Of a DNA stretch of 64,000 bases, positions 27,491-35,351 are shown piece after piece (the first letter of the stretch is position 1; each line of letters opens with the position of its first letter). The notes below the pieces were generated by a model. The model did no database searches. It was not told the origin of the DNA and saw only the letters and a program-made list of their open reading frames with translations. The position numbers were made by a program, and so were the translations under genes. The stretch comes from Exiguobacterium sp. FSL W8-0210. Its GTDB lineage: Bacteria > Bacillota > Bacilli > Exiguobacteriales > Exiguobacteriaceae. The stretch is from NCBI RefSeq assembly GCF_038006045.1, contig NZ_JBBOUK010000001.1:2645001-2709000 (forward strand), read 5' to 3'.

Positions 27491-28516
27491 ATGATTCAAA
27501 TTTGGATACTTCAAGGGTCGATGATGTTTGGGTTGACGTATCTCCTTTTAGCCACATATCAATTAATTCGTAGCAAAAATAGTGAAATTGTAGGTACTTT
27601 CATCATCATCCTATGGTTTGGTAGCTACCTGTTGATCATCGATGTCTTATTTTTATCATATGAATTAATCTGGCAGGTCATCCCTTTTGTTTTACTAGCC
27701 TATCATCGAGAAAAAAGAGCATTCATCAGTGTAGCACTCATCGCTCTTATCAATATGTCGGTGACAGCAGATACTGAATAAATGCTCCTCTCGGTAGCGG
27801 GTATTGCGTTTCTCTCGTTTCTCTTACAAAAGAAGACACATCTCGCTTTGCGCTTTGCCGTGCTTCACCTTCTCATCGGAAGCTTCATAATATTCTTTCA
27901 ATCGGATCACACGCTATCCACGATTATTTTTAACGGAAGTCTCACGTTATTGATGTACAGTATATTTCTTTATCTATTGCCGCTACAGTATCGCTATCGA
28001 AAGCAACTTGAGACCTATCAACAGTTAGCGGAATATGATGCGCTGACGGGTCTCGCCAATCGACGAGTGTGGGAATTACGCGCCAAAATACTTGCTGGTC
28101 AATCTTCGACCTATCATTTGATCACGCTTGATTTAGATCAGTTCAAACAAGTGAACGATCAATATGGTCACTACAACGGCGATGCTGTGTTGGAGCAGTT
28201 CGCGAAAATACTGAAGCGCAATACACGTCCGGAAGATTCAGTCGTTCGGATGGGTGGCGAAGAATTCCTTGTTCTCCTAATCAACCTGACAGTCGAACAA
28301 GCAACCACCATCGCCGAACGAATCCGCCAGGAAGTCGAGCGAAATACCTTTCATTTACTCGACGGCTCCTCGATTCATGTCACGACATCAATCGGTCTTT
28401 CTTCTGGAAAGCGAGACATTCCTGTTCAGCAGTCGCTAGAACTATCCGATCAAGCTCTCTATCAAGCGAAACGATCGGGACGAAATATCGTTCAAAATGC
28501 TAATCAGCTGTCATGA
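27491..28516 (+). pseudogene. Membrane diguanylate cyclase gene split by an in-frame TAA
   Basis: One reading frame runs from ATG 27491 to 28516 with a single TAA at 27779-27781. Codons before it encode about three membrane helices. Codons after it encode about three more helices and a GGDEF domain with GGEEF and an RxxD I-site ('RPED' five residues earlier). Together they would make a 341-residue six-helix diguanylate cyclase. An ATG directly follows the stop (27782), but no ribosome binding site precedes it, so only reinitiation could give the 244-residue catalytic part. It sits beside pel, where cyclases are commonly found. Whether it is dead, split or read through is open; a sequencing error is possible. 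Confidence 0.75.
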
Positions 28517-28535
28517 AGACTTCGACTCATATACG

Positions 28536-28585
28536 AACTCTATCTTACGTTGAGAAATTCGTCTAGCGTGTAAGATGGAGTTTTT
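28536..28585 (+). terminator. Intrinsic terminator of the cyclase gene
   Basis: A 13-bp stem (AACTCTATCTTAC / GTAAGATGGAGTT, one G-U pair) with a 21-base loop is followed by TTT. Confidence 0.8.
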
Positions 28586-28746
28586 GTTGTGATTTACGAT
28601 TTACGAAAAAATGGGGACTCTCTTTTTGTTACACATACGTATTTCAGTGTTCTTCATCGATATTCAATCATTATCTAAGCACAACCAAGTTTCTTATTAA
28701 CATGATGAAGAATTATCTCGAAAACAACAACGAATCGTTCGTTTCG

Positions 28747-29358
28747 TCACCCAATCTCCACCAGCCTTTTCCCTTGTTGTTTAATCGCTTCGTCATGCGT
28801 GACGAGAATAATCGTCTTTCCTTGATTGTTCAATTCTTGTAAGAGCACCATCACCCGTTCAGCGTTCGCTTGATCGAGCGAGCCCGTCGGTTCATCCGCT
28901 AAGATGATGTCACATTGCTTCAGCATCAATCGGGCTAATGCGACCCGTTGCTGTTCCCCACCTGACAACATGAAAACTTTTTGATTGATTTTGTCACTCA
29001 GTCCAACAGAAGTCAGCACTTCTTCGATCGTCTTGCCCGAGCGATAGCGTTTTTGAACGATTTCGAGATTCTGCCGGACCGTTTTTTGGTCGATGAGTGC
29101 GAAGTTCTGAAATAAGAAGCCAAGCTTCGTCCGGAAGTATGCCAGTTGATTGCGCTTGTTCGTGATATCCTTTCCATCGACGATGATCGTTCCCGTAGCA
29201 ATTGGCTCTAGCGCCCCAATCATGTTGAGCAACGTCGTCTTCCCGCACCCACTCGGACCAGAAAAGATGACGAAGTCGCCCTGAGAAATCGTTAACAATA
29301 GGCTTTCGAATAAGATTTTTCCTTGAAACGACTCGGTCAGTTGCCGGATTTCAATCAT
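28747..29358 (-). CDS. ABC transporter ATP-binding protein (bacteriocin-associated type)
   Basis: A 203-residue ABC ATPase with Walker A GPSGCGKTT, Q-loop 'FLFQNF', signature LSGGEQQR, Walker B IILADEPT and H-loop 'LVTHD'. It belongs to the LolD/MacB-like class that pairs with a large single permease. The start overlaps the stop of the upstream DUF1430-like permease by 4 bases. Such pairs are usually linked to lactococcin-972-like bacteriocin export or immunity, but I find no bacteriocin gene here. With its permease broken, its function is doubtful. Confidence 0.88.
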   Translation of the reverse strand: MIEIRQLTESFQGKILFESLLLTISQGDFVIFSGPSGCGKTTLLNMIGALEPIATGTIIVDGKDITNKRNQLAYFRTKLGFLFQNFALIDQKTVRQNLEIVQKRYRSGKTIEEVLTSVGLSDKINQKVFMLSGGEQQRVALARLMLKQCDIILADEPTGSLDQANAERVMVLLQELNNQGKTIILVTHDEAIKQQGKRLVEIG

Positions 29359-31169
29359 AGATTCCCCCCCTTTAAAATGCGCTGGACATTTGCCCGTTCA
29401 ATCTTTCGAATCAGCCAAATTAGCAAGACGCCTTCTGCCACTAGTAAGAGTCCTCCGCCAGCTAACAATAGCCCAGGTGAAGAAAACTCAAGGATATAGG
29501 CAGTAAGCGCTACAGCCAGTGTACTGACAAGCGTAATTCCCATTGTCGACACGATCAGGCGTCGGTTTTTCTGCCAGATGCTGTACCCTATCACCTTCTG
29601 AACCGATAACTCGATCGCATTCACTTGATACTCGAGTCGTAGCACCGTCCAGATGACGAGTAACTCCAGACTAAGAATCAGTACGACAAAGATCAGATTC
29701 ATATTCATCAATCGTTTTGCTACTTCCCAAATGCCAAGATACTTCTCCCACGCATTCGTCTATAAGACGAGTTCGTTCGTCATCTGTTTCTCCGCCACAT
29801 AGTCTTGAAAGGCTTCTTGGTCCAGGTCATACATGACGTCAGCCAGTAAGACATTGGACAGTTGTTTTGGTGCTTTCAGTTGCTTTGCTTCATTGACGAC
29901 GATGAGTAACGGATCATCGATGAGCGTACTGCCGCTAGTAAGATTTTGATCGATCGCGACGGTTTTGAAATCTTCCTGATAGCGGACGATCGGATAGGTG
30001 TCTGCGAGATACGCCCCGAGTCCGAGTTCACGAAGTCCACTATCAATGATCGACTTCACTGGAATTGCAATCCCCTCTGGCGCAAAGAACGTCAGCTCAT
30101 GCTCTAAAACGGAGGCACTATTTGCAAATTGCCCGGCAACTTCATTAAATGCCGTCCGGTTCATCAAGACGGTCGGTTGATCTACCGTGAAGCTGTTAAC
30201 TGGGGTATTCATTGTCACTTTAAAGTCATCATAAAAGCGTGTGTACAGTTCCGTCTGGATTCGTTCCGAGATGTCGGAACTTTTTCCATCCGAATAGCGT
30301 GGAAACGTTACTTTTTGACCGATGTAAGTGTACGAATAATTTTTCTTCGCTTCAAAGAACGGACGCTGTTTATAAATCGTTACCGCTTCGGCGATGACCG
30401 TGATACTGCTCGAGAGCATCAAAATCGTCAAGAACGCTGTTGCGAATTTCATTCCATATGTAAAGACAAGTAACTTATTCGACCGCTGACCGTTTGAGAA
30501 CGCTTCTTTGATCGTCAAGCGTCGTAAGCGGAGATAGACGAGTCCGTTTACGACGAGCAATCCAATCATCAATCCACTGAACAGCATCAAGTGCGGATCA
30601 ATCGGTGTGAACGAACGGAGTGTCAAAAAGCTGACGATGAATGCAACTAGTGCGAATACGCCTAAGATACGGTACCGTTCTGCCGACTCGTTATAACAAG
30701 GTTACGGATGATTCCCCGCGTATGTATCAATCAATTCCATCTTAAACGCCTTTACGGCAGCGGCTGAACCGATCCCGGAGAAGTTCGGCGTATAAGAAAC
30801 GGCAGGATGTTCGGATAACGGCTTGAACTGGAACGTGATATCACCGAGGAAGACACTTTGGTAGACCTGTTCTTCAATCGAGCGGGTAGCAAACATCGCA
30901 TCGGTACCAGCCGTCTCGTAAATCGTCTTCGTACTGGAGAGCGTTCGATTAGGCGTCTCTTCATAGGTGAAGACATCGACTTGATGTTTCGTCGTGGCTC
31001 GCTCGATATCTGCTAGCATCTGTTGTTCCGAAATCTTCGGATTCGGATAGATCGTCGTCGACACGAATGGTTCTGCGAATCCTTCAAGCGTCAGCATCCG
31101 ACTCTCTCCAATGATGAACAGACTCGTAAACACCATTACGGTTAGCATCATCAATTTCAAGCGCTTCAT
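29355..31169 (-). pseudogene. DUF1430-like ABC permease with two in-frame stop codons
   Basis: A single frame from ATG 31169 to 29355 (about 604 codons) encodes an N-terminal helix, an outside domain, paired helices, a second outside domain and three C-terminal helices. This is the layout of bacteriocin-associated DUF1430 permeases. It is broken by TAA at 30702-30704 and TAG at 29760-29762, with no frameshift. Coding sense continues through both stops: the residues after the first read 'ESAERYRILGVFALVAFIVSFL', forming a good helix. Three pieces of about 155, 288 and 118 residues could be made separately, but the piece boundaries do not match domain borders. I judge it a decayed gene. Confidence 0.8.
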
Positions 31170-31444
31170 CCGGTTTCCTCCCATCTTTTAGTAATACGTT
31201 CAGATTACCTTGAAACACGAATAACCAAAAGATATAATTTCCTAACGCAATCCAACAAAACACGTCCTTTAAAAACAATAGCCATCTATTCCTTAAAATC
31301 AGTAGACTCACTTCTCTTTTGCGAATAGGAATCTAAGGACTCTAAGCGAATTAGGAAGATCGCCTCTTTAATTTTCTTTTTTCCATGACTTACTCCCTAT
31401 CTTTCGATTGGTAGAACGATACTGATTTTTTTTCGAACACCCCA

Positions 31445-31464
31445 GCGGATAAGTAGAGTTATCC
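31445..31464 (+). repeat. Recombinase-core-like site, copy 1
   Basis: GCGGATAA and TTATCC arms flank the 6-base spacer GTAGAG. Copy 2 at 31596-31615 has the same arms but the spacer CTCTAC, the reverse complement, so the two sites are in opposite orientation. Confidence 0.55.
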
Positions 31465-31595
31465 TGAAGACATTCGCTTTAGAATGCGGGTTTAACTGAA
31501 GAGAACTGGTAGATTGACGAGGAATTGCATCACTTACGCTACTTAAAAGTTAAAGAAACCGTTGGCATGATTGAAGAAATGGAACGTTGCGCTCG

Positions 31596-31615
31596 GCGGA
31601 TAACTCTACTTATAC
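31596..31615 (-). repeat. Recombinase-core-like site, copy 2 (inverted)
   Basis: GCGGATAA-CTCTAC-TTATAC. It shares GGATAACTCTACTTAT (16 nt) with the reverse complement of copy 1, enclosing a segment of about 130 bp just upstream of a sigma-like gene and two tyrosine recombinases. Confidence 0.55.
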
Positions 31616-31638
31616 TAAAACTACCGCGGAATACATAC

Positions 31639-31654
31639 CAGATATGCATATCTG
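31639..31654. promoter_or_regulatory. 16-bp perfect palindrome upstream of the sigma-like gene
   Basis: CAGATATGCATATCTG is fully self-complementary and ends 15 bases before the ATG at 31670, a typical place for an operator of a dimeric regulator. Confidence 0.5.
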
Positions 31655-31669
31655 AAGAAACGGATACCC

Positions 31670-32104
31670 ATGAACGACTTACTACGCAACTGGATTCCCC
31701 TCGTCAACTCCCTCCTGTCCCGCCTGTCGATCCACCCGAATGAACATGATGAATGCCGGCAAGCCGCCCTGCTCCGACTTTGGAAATCAATTGAAGAAGG
31801 CAAGGTCATGACCGTCACCTTCGCCCGGATTCGGGCAAAGGGCGCGATGCTCGACTACCTGGCAACCCGCAACCGGACCCTTGCGACCGAAGTCGCGGTC
31901 GAGACGATGCCGGAGCTTCCTCGGACACCGAACGTCTCCTTTCATTATCTCCTAAGCGAACTCAAACGGGATCTGTCGAATAAAGAGTACACGTTTCTCG
32001 AAGCCTTGATGCACGGCACGGAAGAGACGCTCGGTTACTCACCGGCGCGACTGCGTTCATTAAAGTCGGAACTCCGGCAGAAAGTCCAGCTCCTTCTCGG
32101 ATGA
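31670..32104 (+). CDS. Sigma-70-like small regulator
   Basis: A 144-residue protein. Its N-terminal part resembles sigma region 2: 'DECRQAALLRLWKSIEEG' and 'FARIRAKGAMLDYL' follow the pattern of the core- and -10-binding helices of alternative sigma factors. The C-terminal 60 residues ('LSNKEYTFLEALMHG...') may be a reduced region 4 without an obvious HTH. The ribosome binding site before ATG 31670 is weak. Its stop overlaps the recombinase ATG by 4 bases, so the two are translated together. A role in driving recombinase or target-gene transcription is inference. Confidence 0.65.
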   Translation: MNDLLRNWIPLVNSLLSRLSIHPNEHDECRQAALLRLWKSIEEGKVMTVTFARIRAKGAMLDYLATRNRTLATEVAVETMPELPRTPNVSFHYLLSELKRDLSNKEYTFLEALMHGTEETLGYSPARLRSLKSELRQKVQLLLG

Positions 32105-32934
32105 TGACCTATTACCAAGAACGCTTACTCGCAATCATCGAACAGGCGGACTATCGTCCTTTGACGAAAAAAGCCTATCGCTCGGACGTACAACATCTCT
32201 GTCGCCACGTCGAACGAATCGATGTTCCGTCGCTGCAACGCTATGGTAAGTTTCTACGCGACACGTACGCCCCAGCAACTGCCGCTCGACGACTACATGC
32301 TCTCTCCATCCTGTTCGATCAACTGGTCGCGGAACGTTCACTCCCGACAAATCCGTTGGCTCGCGTCAAAAAACCGATTCCTGCACCCTACCGACGACTT
32401 GCCTTCACGTACGACGACGTCCACCGTGTCCTCGAGACGATTCGTGATGAGACCGTCTACGCCTTTAGCTTTCTTCTCCTGCACACGGGGCTGCGGTTTT
32501 CGGAAGCCCGTGACTTACAGCTCGCAGATATCGACTTTGCACGCGATCAGTTACTCGTCCGAAGCGGTAAAGGCGATCAATCACGTCAGGTTCCGCTGCA
32601 TCATGCGTTACGTGATGTCCTGACGCGCTATATCGAGACGATTCGTCCTAATGCACTTCCATTATTTTGCGAAGACAGTGGACGACCGGTCAATCCGGCA
32701 AAGTTTCGCCGTGTCCTAAAAGAAGCAAGTGAACGATGTCTTGGACGGATCCTGCGGCCGCACGATATCCGGGTGACGTTCGCAACGACGCTCTATCACG
32801 TGCATCAGACGGATATTTTAACGATCATGCGCTTGCTTGGGCATAGCGACGTCCGGACGACCCAACACTACGTCCTACCGTCGCACGACATTGCTCATTT
32901 GTCGGTTAATCGACTCAAGCGGACAGACGATTAA
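32101..32934 (+). CDS. Tyrosine recombinase (XerC/D-like), copy 1
   Basis: A 277-residue integrase with an N-terminal SAM-like core-binding domain ('TKKAYRSDVQHL'). The complete catalytic set is R in HTGLRFSEA, K in SGKGDQSRQV, HxxR in RPHDIRVTF, the second His in LLGHSDVRTT and nucleophile Tyr in QHYV. It is coupled to the sigma-like gene and converges on a paralogous recombinase with a 20-bp overlap. No phage genes are near. It is not XerC or XerD by context. Confidence 0.85.
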   Translation: MMTYYQERLLAIIEQADYRPLTKKAYRSDVQHLCRHVERIDVPSLQRYGKFLRDTYAPATAARRLHALSILFDQLVAERSLPTNPLARVKKPIPAPYRRLAFTYDDVHRVLETIRDETVYAFSFLLLHTGLRFSEARDLQLADIDFARDQLLVRSGKGDQSRQVPLHHALRDVLTRYIETIRPNALPLFCEDSGRPVNPAKFRRVLKEASERCLGRILRPHDIRVTFATTLYHVHQTDILTIMRLLGHSDVRTTQHYVLPSHDIAHLSVNRLKRTDD

Positions 32935-33733
32935 GAACGTCCCGGACGTGATTCGTCTGGCTACGGATGTATCCTTCCGTCGTCGAGATGCTGGCGTGAC
33001 CAAGCAGACGTTTTATATCAAGCAGCTTCAAACCGGCTTGTTGATAGAGATAGGTCGCATAGGCGATCCGGAGCATATGCGGACGAACGTGACGTCCTAG
33101 ATACGTGAATCCTACCTCGCGAAGTGCTTTTCTCACCGCATGTTCATTGATCTTCCGTCCCGTGACAGACTGAAACAAATAGCCGGTCGTACGACCCGCT
33201 AGAAATAGAACGATCTTATCGCAAAGTGATTCCCCGATCGGAACCGTCCGTGTTCGCCCACCTTTGCCGTGACGAATGTACAGTTCATTCGTCACCACAT
33301 TAAAATCCTGTACCGTCAACAAACGGGCCTCCATGAAGCGGAGGCCTGTTTGACTGAGCACCTCGAAGAAGAGGCGATAAGTTGGATTTTGAATCTGCCG
33401 GATTACCGGAATCAACTCTTCACTATCGTGATACGTCTCATCCTGCAAACGTTGGTGGACAATCGGACGGATCTCGATCATCGGATTCTTTTTGATGCGT
33501 TTCTGCTCGACGAGAACATTACCAAGCCGACGCAAGACATGGTAGCGTCGCAAAATCGTCGATGGTTTATAGCATGCCTTCATCCAGTGAAAATAACGCT
33601 GTAAGGATGCAACCGACCAATCGACGTGATGACTTCTCATTTGCCGAAGGTCGCTCCGGTACGCCTTAATGGTATGCGCCGCATATTTCGAATGCGTCAA
33701 CAGATACTGATCGAGATAGTCATAGTGTGTCAT
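32915..33733 (-). CDS. Tyrosine recombinase (XerC/D-like), copy 2
   Basis: A 272-residue paralogue of the convergent recombinase. Catalytic residues are R in QTGLRFMEA, K in GKGGRTRTV, HxxR in RPHMLRIAY, His in LLGHASIST and Tyr in EGYI. ATG 33733 follows AAAGGAGG. A TTGGAA / TATTAT pair with 16-bp spacing on the minus strand near 33780-33810 is a reasonable promoter. Two related but distinct catalytic subunits suggest a XerCD-like heteromeric recombinase acting on asymmetric sites, perhaps those at 31445 and 31596. Confidence 0.85.
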   Translation of the reverse strand: MTHYDYLDQYLLTHSKYAAHTIKAYRSDLRQMRSHHVDWSVASLQRYFHWMKACYKPSTILRRYHVLRRLGNVLVEQKRIKKNPMIEIRPIVHQRLQDETYHDSEELIPVIRQIQNPTYRLFFEVLSQTGLRFMEARLLTVQDFNVVTNELYIRHGKGGRTRTVPIGESLCDKIVLFLAGRTTGYLFQSVTGRKINEHAVRKALREVGFTYLGRHVRPHMLRIAYATYLYQQAGLKLLDIKRLLGHASISTTEGYIRSQTNHVRDVLNRLSA

Positions 33734-33963
33734 GGATGGTTCCTCCTTTAGATGGCGACTGGCGCAATGAATAATAAAACCGCACGACCAATTTCCAATA
33801 GATTATCAAGAATCGCTTTCCCAAAACACTTAATGAGCGAACAAAAAAACAAGGAAAAAAGTTACAATCTTATTGAATCCCTTTCCGTTTCGGATAGGAG
33901 AAACCACGTATATGTACTTACCCCGATTCACCCATCATTGATTCCACCCAAAGGAGCCTATTT

Positions 33964-34407
33964 ATGAACACGGATCACGATTATCTCGGTAACCCCTCGG
34001 ATATTCTCGTCACCACTCATGTCTTGGAAGAAGATTTACGTGACGTCATTGCGATTGAATTTAAAGACTTTTGGCACCCGAAATTACGGATCACCCCCAA
34101 CGAGCTCGTCATCACCGGTTCGACTGTTTCAACAGAACATCGATTCGCCCACCATAAACCGTTCACCCTCACGATCGCCCCGTTTCGCATCTGTCATAAC
34201 ATCATCTCTTTCCACATCTACGATATCAGTCCGGCATCGCAAGAGCAGACAATTCTGAACATACTAAAGGAGCATCCGAATGTGTCTTACAGCTACCACA
34301 TGATTCATATTCAACTCTTACCATGTGACTTCGGCAATGAATTCTTCCACACGCTCCAGTATACGAAACTACTCGATCATAAAATCCTCGTCGGTCTCCA
34401 TCTGTAG
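33964..34407 (+). CDS. Conserved protein of unknown function, paralogue of the 4611 gene
   Basis: A 147-residue protein; ATG 33964 follows AAAGGAG. It has no signal peptide or membrane helix and is His-rich (about 14 His) and beta-strand-like. It aligns over the last 110 residues with the 148-residue product at 4611-5057, 29 kb away. Both are monocistronic on the plus strand. I do not recognise the family; a small soluble binding domain is a guess. Confidence 0.65.
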   Translation: MNTDHDYLGNPSDILVTTHVLEEDLRDVIAIEFKDFWHPKLRITPNELVITGSTVSTEHRFAHHKPFTLTIAPFRICHNIISFHIYDISPASQEQTILNILKEHPNVSYSYHMIHIQLLPCDFGNEFFHTLQYTKLLDHKILVGLHL

Positions 34408-34482
34408 CTCACTCCCAACACATTTTTTATTTGAAATTAAAGTACGATTAGGTGTTTTCCCCAAAAAAATCAACTTAAAAAT

Positions 34483-34521
34483 AAGGGCGACACACCGATT
34501 ACTCGCTAGTGTGTCGCCTTT
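34483..34521. terminator. Bidirectional terminator
   Basis: A GGCGACACAC / GTGTGTCGCC perfect 10-bp stem, flanked by AA and CTTT, lies between convergent genes. Confidence 0.85.
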
Positions 34522-34555
34522 CAAGCATCATTCTTCGTATTCACCCAAAACTGAC

Positions 34556-35020
34556 TTACTTGATTAACACATGCATCGTTTCCGTGTGAGCGGGTCGTTG
34601 AACATCCTCATAAAATATCGATTGTGATCTGATGTGAAAAAAGTAAGTACCGGGTGAAGTTGTTTTCGTTCTAATTCGTAAAGCCACCGGTTTATCACCA
34701 TCTATTCTTATATATTGGTTACGTATTAGCTTTTGAACACCTTTTGAATCTATTCTGTACATCAAAATTCCTGTAGATTGACGTTTATCAGTTTGATAAG
34801 GAGACTTGAGCGAAAACGTGTGGTACGTCGTTTTACCAACACGCTCTTGACTCCAAGTGTAGAAATGTCGTCTAACATCTTTATTGTATCCATTCCCGTT
34901 AGGAAAACTTAGTTGTGTGTATCCCATCGCTACGATTTTTGCATCTACTTTAGGAGCATGGAAGAATACACTTGTGACACATACACTGATTAGCAGGATT
35001 ACTTGAATAATTTTTTTCAA
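34556..35020 (-). CDS. Small secreted protein of unknown function
   Basis: A 154-residue product translated from TTG 35020 behind GAGGATG. The signal peptide ends around 'KVDA-K' (residue 27). The mature 127 residues look like an all-beta domain with aromatic strands ('THTFSLKSPY'-like and 'PGTYFFHIRSQS') reminiscent of small Ig/C2-like folds. There are no Cys. It is a single-gene unit between the shared terminator and an AT-rich promoter region. I recognise no family. Confidence 0.65.
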   Translation of the reverse strand: MKKIIQVILLISVCVTSVFFHAPKVDAKIVAMGYTQLSFPNGNGYNKDVRRHFYTWSQERVGKTTYHTFSLKSPYQTDKRQSTGILMYRIDSKGVQKLIRNQYIRIDGDKPVALRIRTKTTSPGTYFFHIRSQSIFYEDVQRPAHTETMHVLIK

Positions 35021-35351
35021 GATTCATCCTCGATTTTATTCATTAGCAATATGTTTATATTTTAATCGCCACATAACTTCAGTCTTTACGTTGGATACAG
35101 TTAAAAATCAGTATGCGTTATTTTCCAAGTTCAACTTCCATGATACTTACAGAGACTCACATTCATCGACACAACAAAATAGCGGAACTCCTGTTGGGGA
35201 GAACCGCTATTTGCGTTTAATACTATGCATCGAACAATTAGAGAGTAACTACTATTCGTCATCATGCGTTTAATATCCGCAATTTCATACGATTTCATCA
35301 ATCACATTCGTGTAAACATCGCTCTCGTTACCATGTAGCGTCTACTTTATT
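35021..35351. other. Intergenic region with a hairpin
   Basis: It holds the promoter of the secreted protein (TATAAA-like hexamers near 35050, minus strand) and a hairpin at 35177-35212 (AAATAGCGG / CCGCTATTT with an inner CTCC/GGAG) about 140 bp past the PLD gene, possibly its terminator. No gene is seen. Confidence 0.5.

Larger units (their letters stand above)
31170..31669. other. Divergent regulatory region rich in dyads
   Basis: About 500 bp without a convincing gene lie between the broken permease and the sigma-like gene. It holds the two inverted core-like sites and the 16-bp palindrome listed separately, plus CATTC/GAATG arms at 31471-31486. A possible GTG-initiated minus-strand frame at 31311 overlaps the permease start in another frame and lacks support. 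Confidence 0.5.

Noticed and set aside
31084..31311. Possible small membrane protein from GTG 31311 (minus strand)
   Set aside because: It overlaps the permease start in another frame and the second half turns hydrophilic and shadow-like. A bacteriocin gene would be expected here, but no signal peptide or tandem aromatic motif of lactococcin 972 type is seen.
31525..31743. Plus-strand frame of 72 codons before the sigma-like gene
   Set aside because: It runs into the sigma-like gene in another frame, lacks a ribosome binding site and covers the dyad-rich control region.
32101..33733. Recombinases as prophage integrases
   Set aside because: No phage structural, replication or repressor genes and no tRNA attachment site are present in the window around them.
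35177..35212. Hairpin as a possible small RNA
   Set aside because: No promoter can be tied to it, and its place after the PLD gene makes a terminator or processed 3' end more likely.
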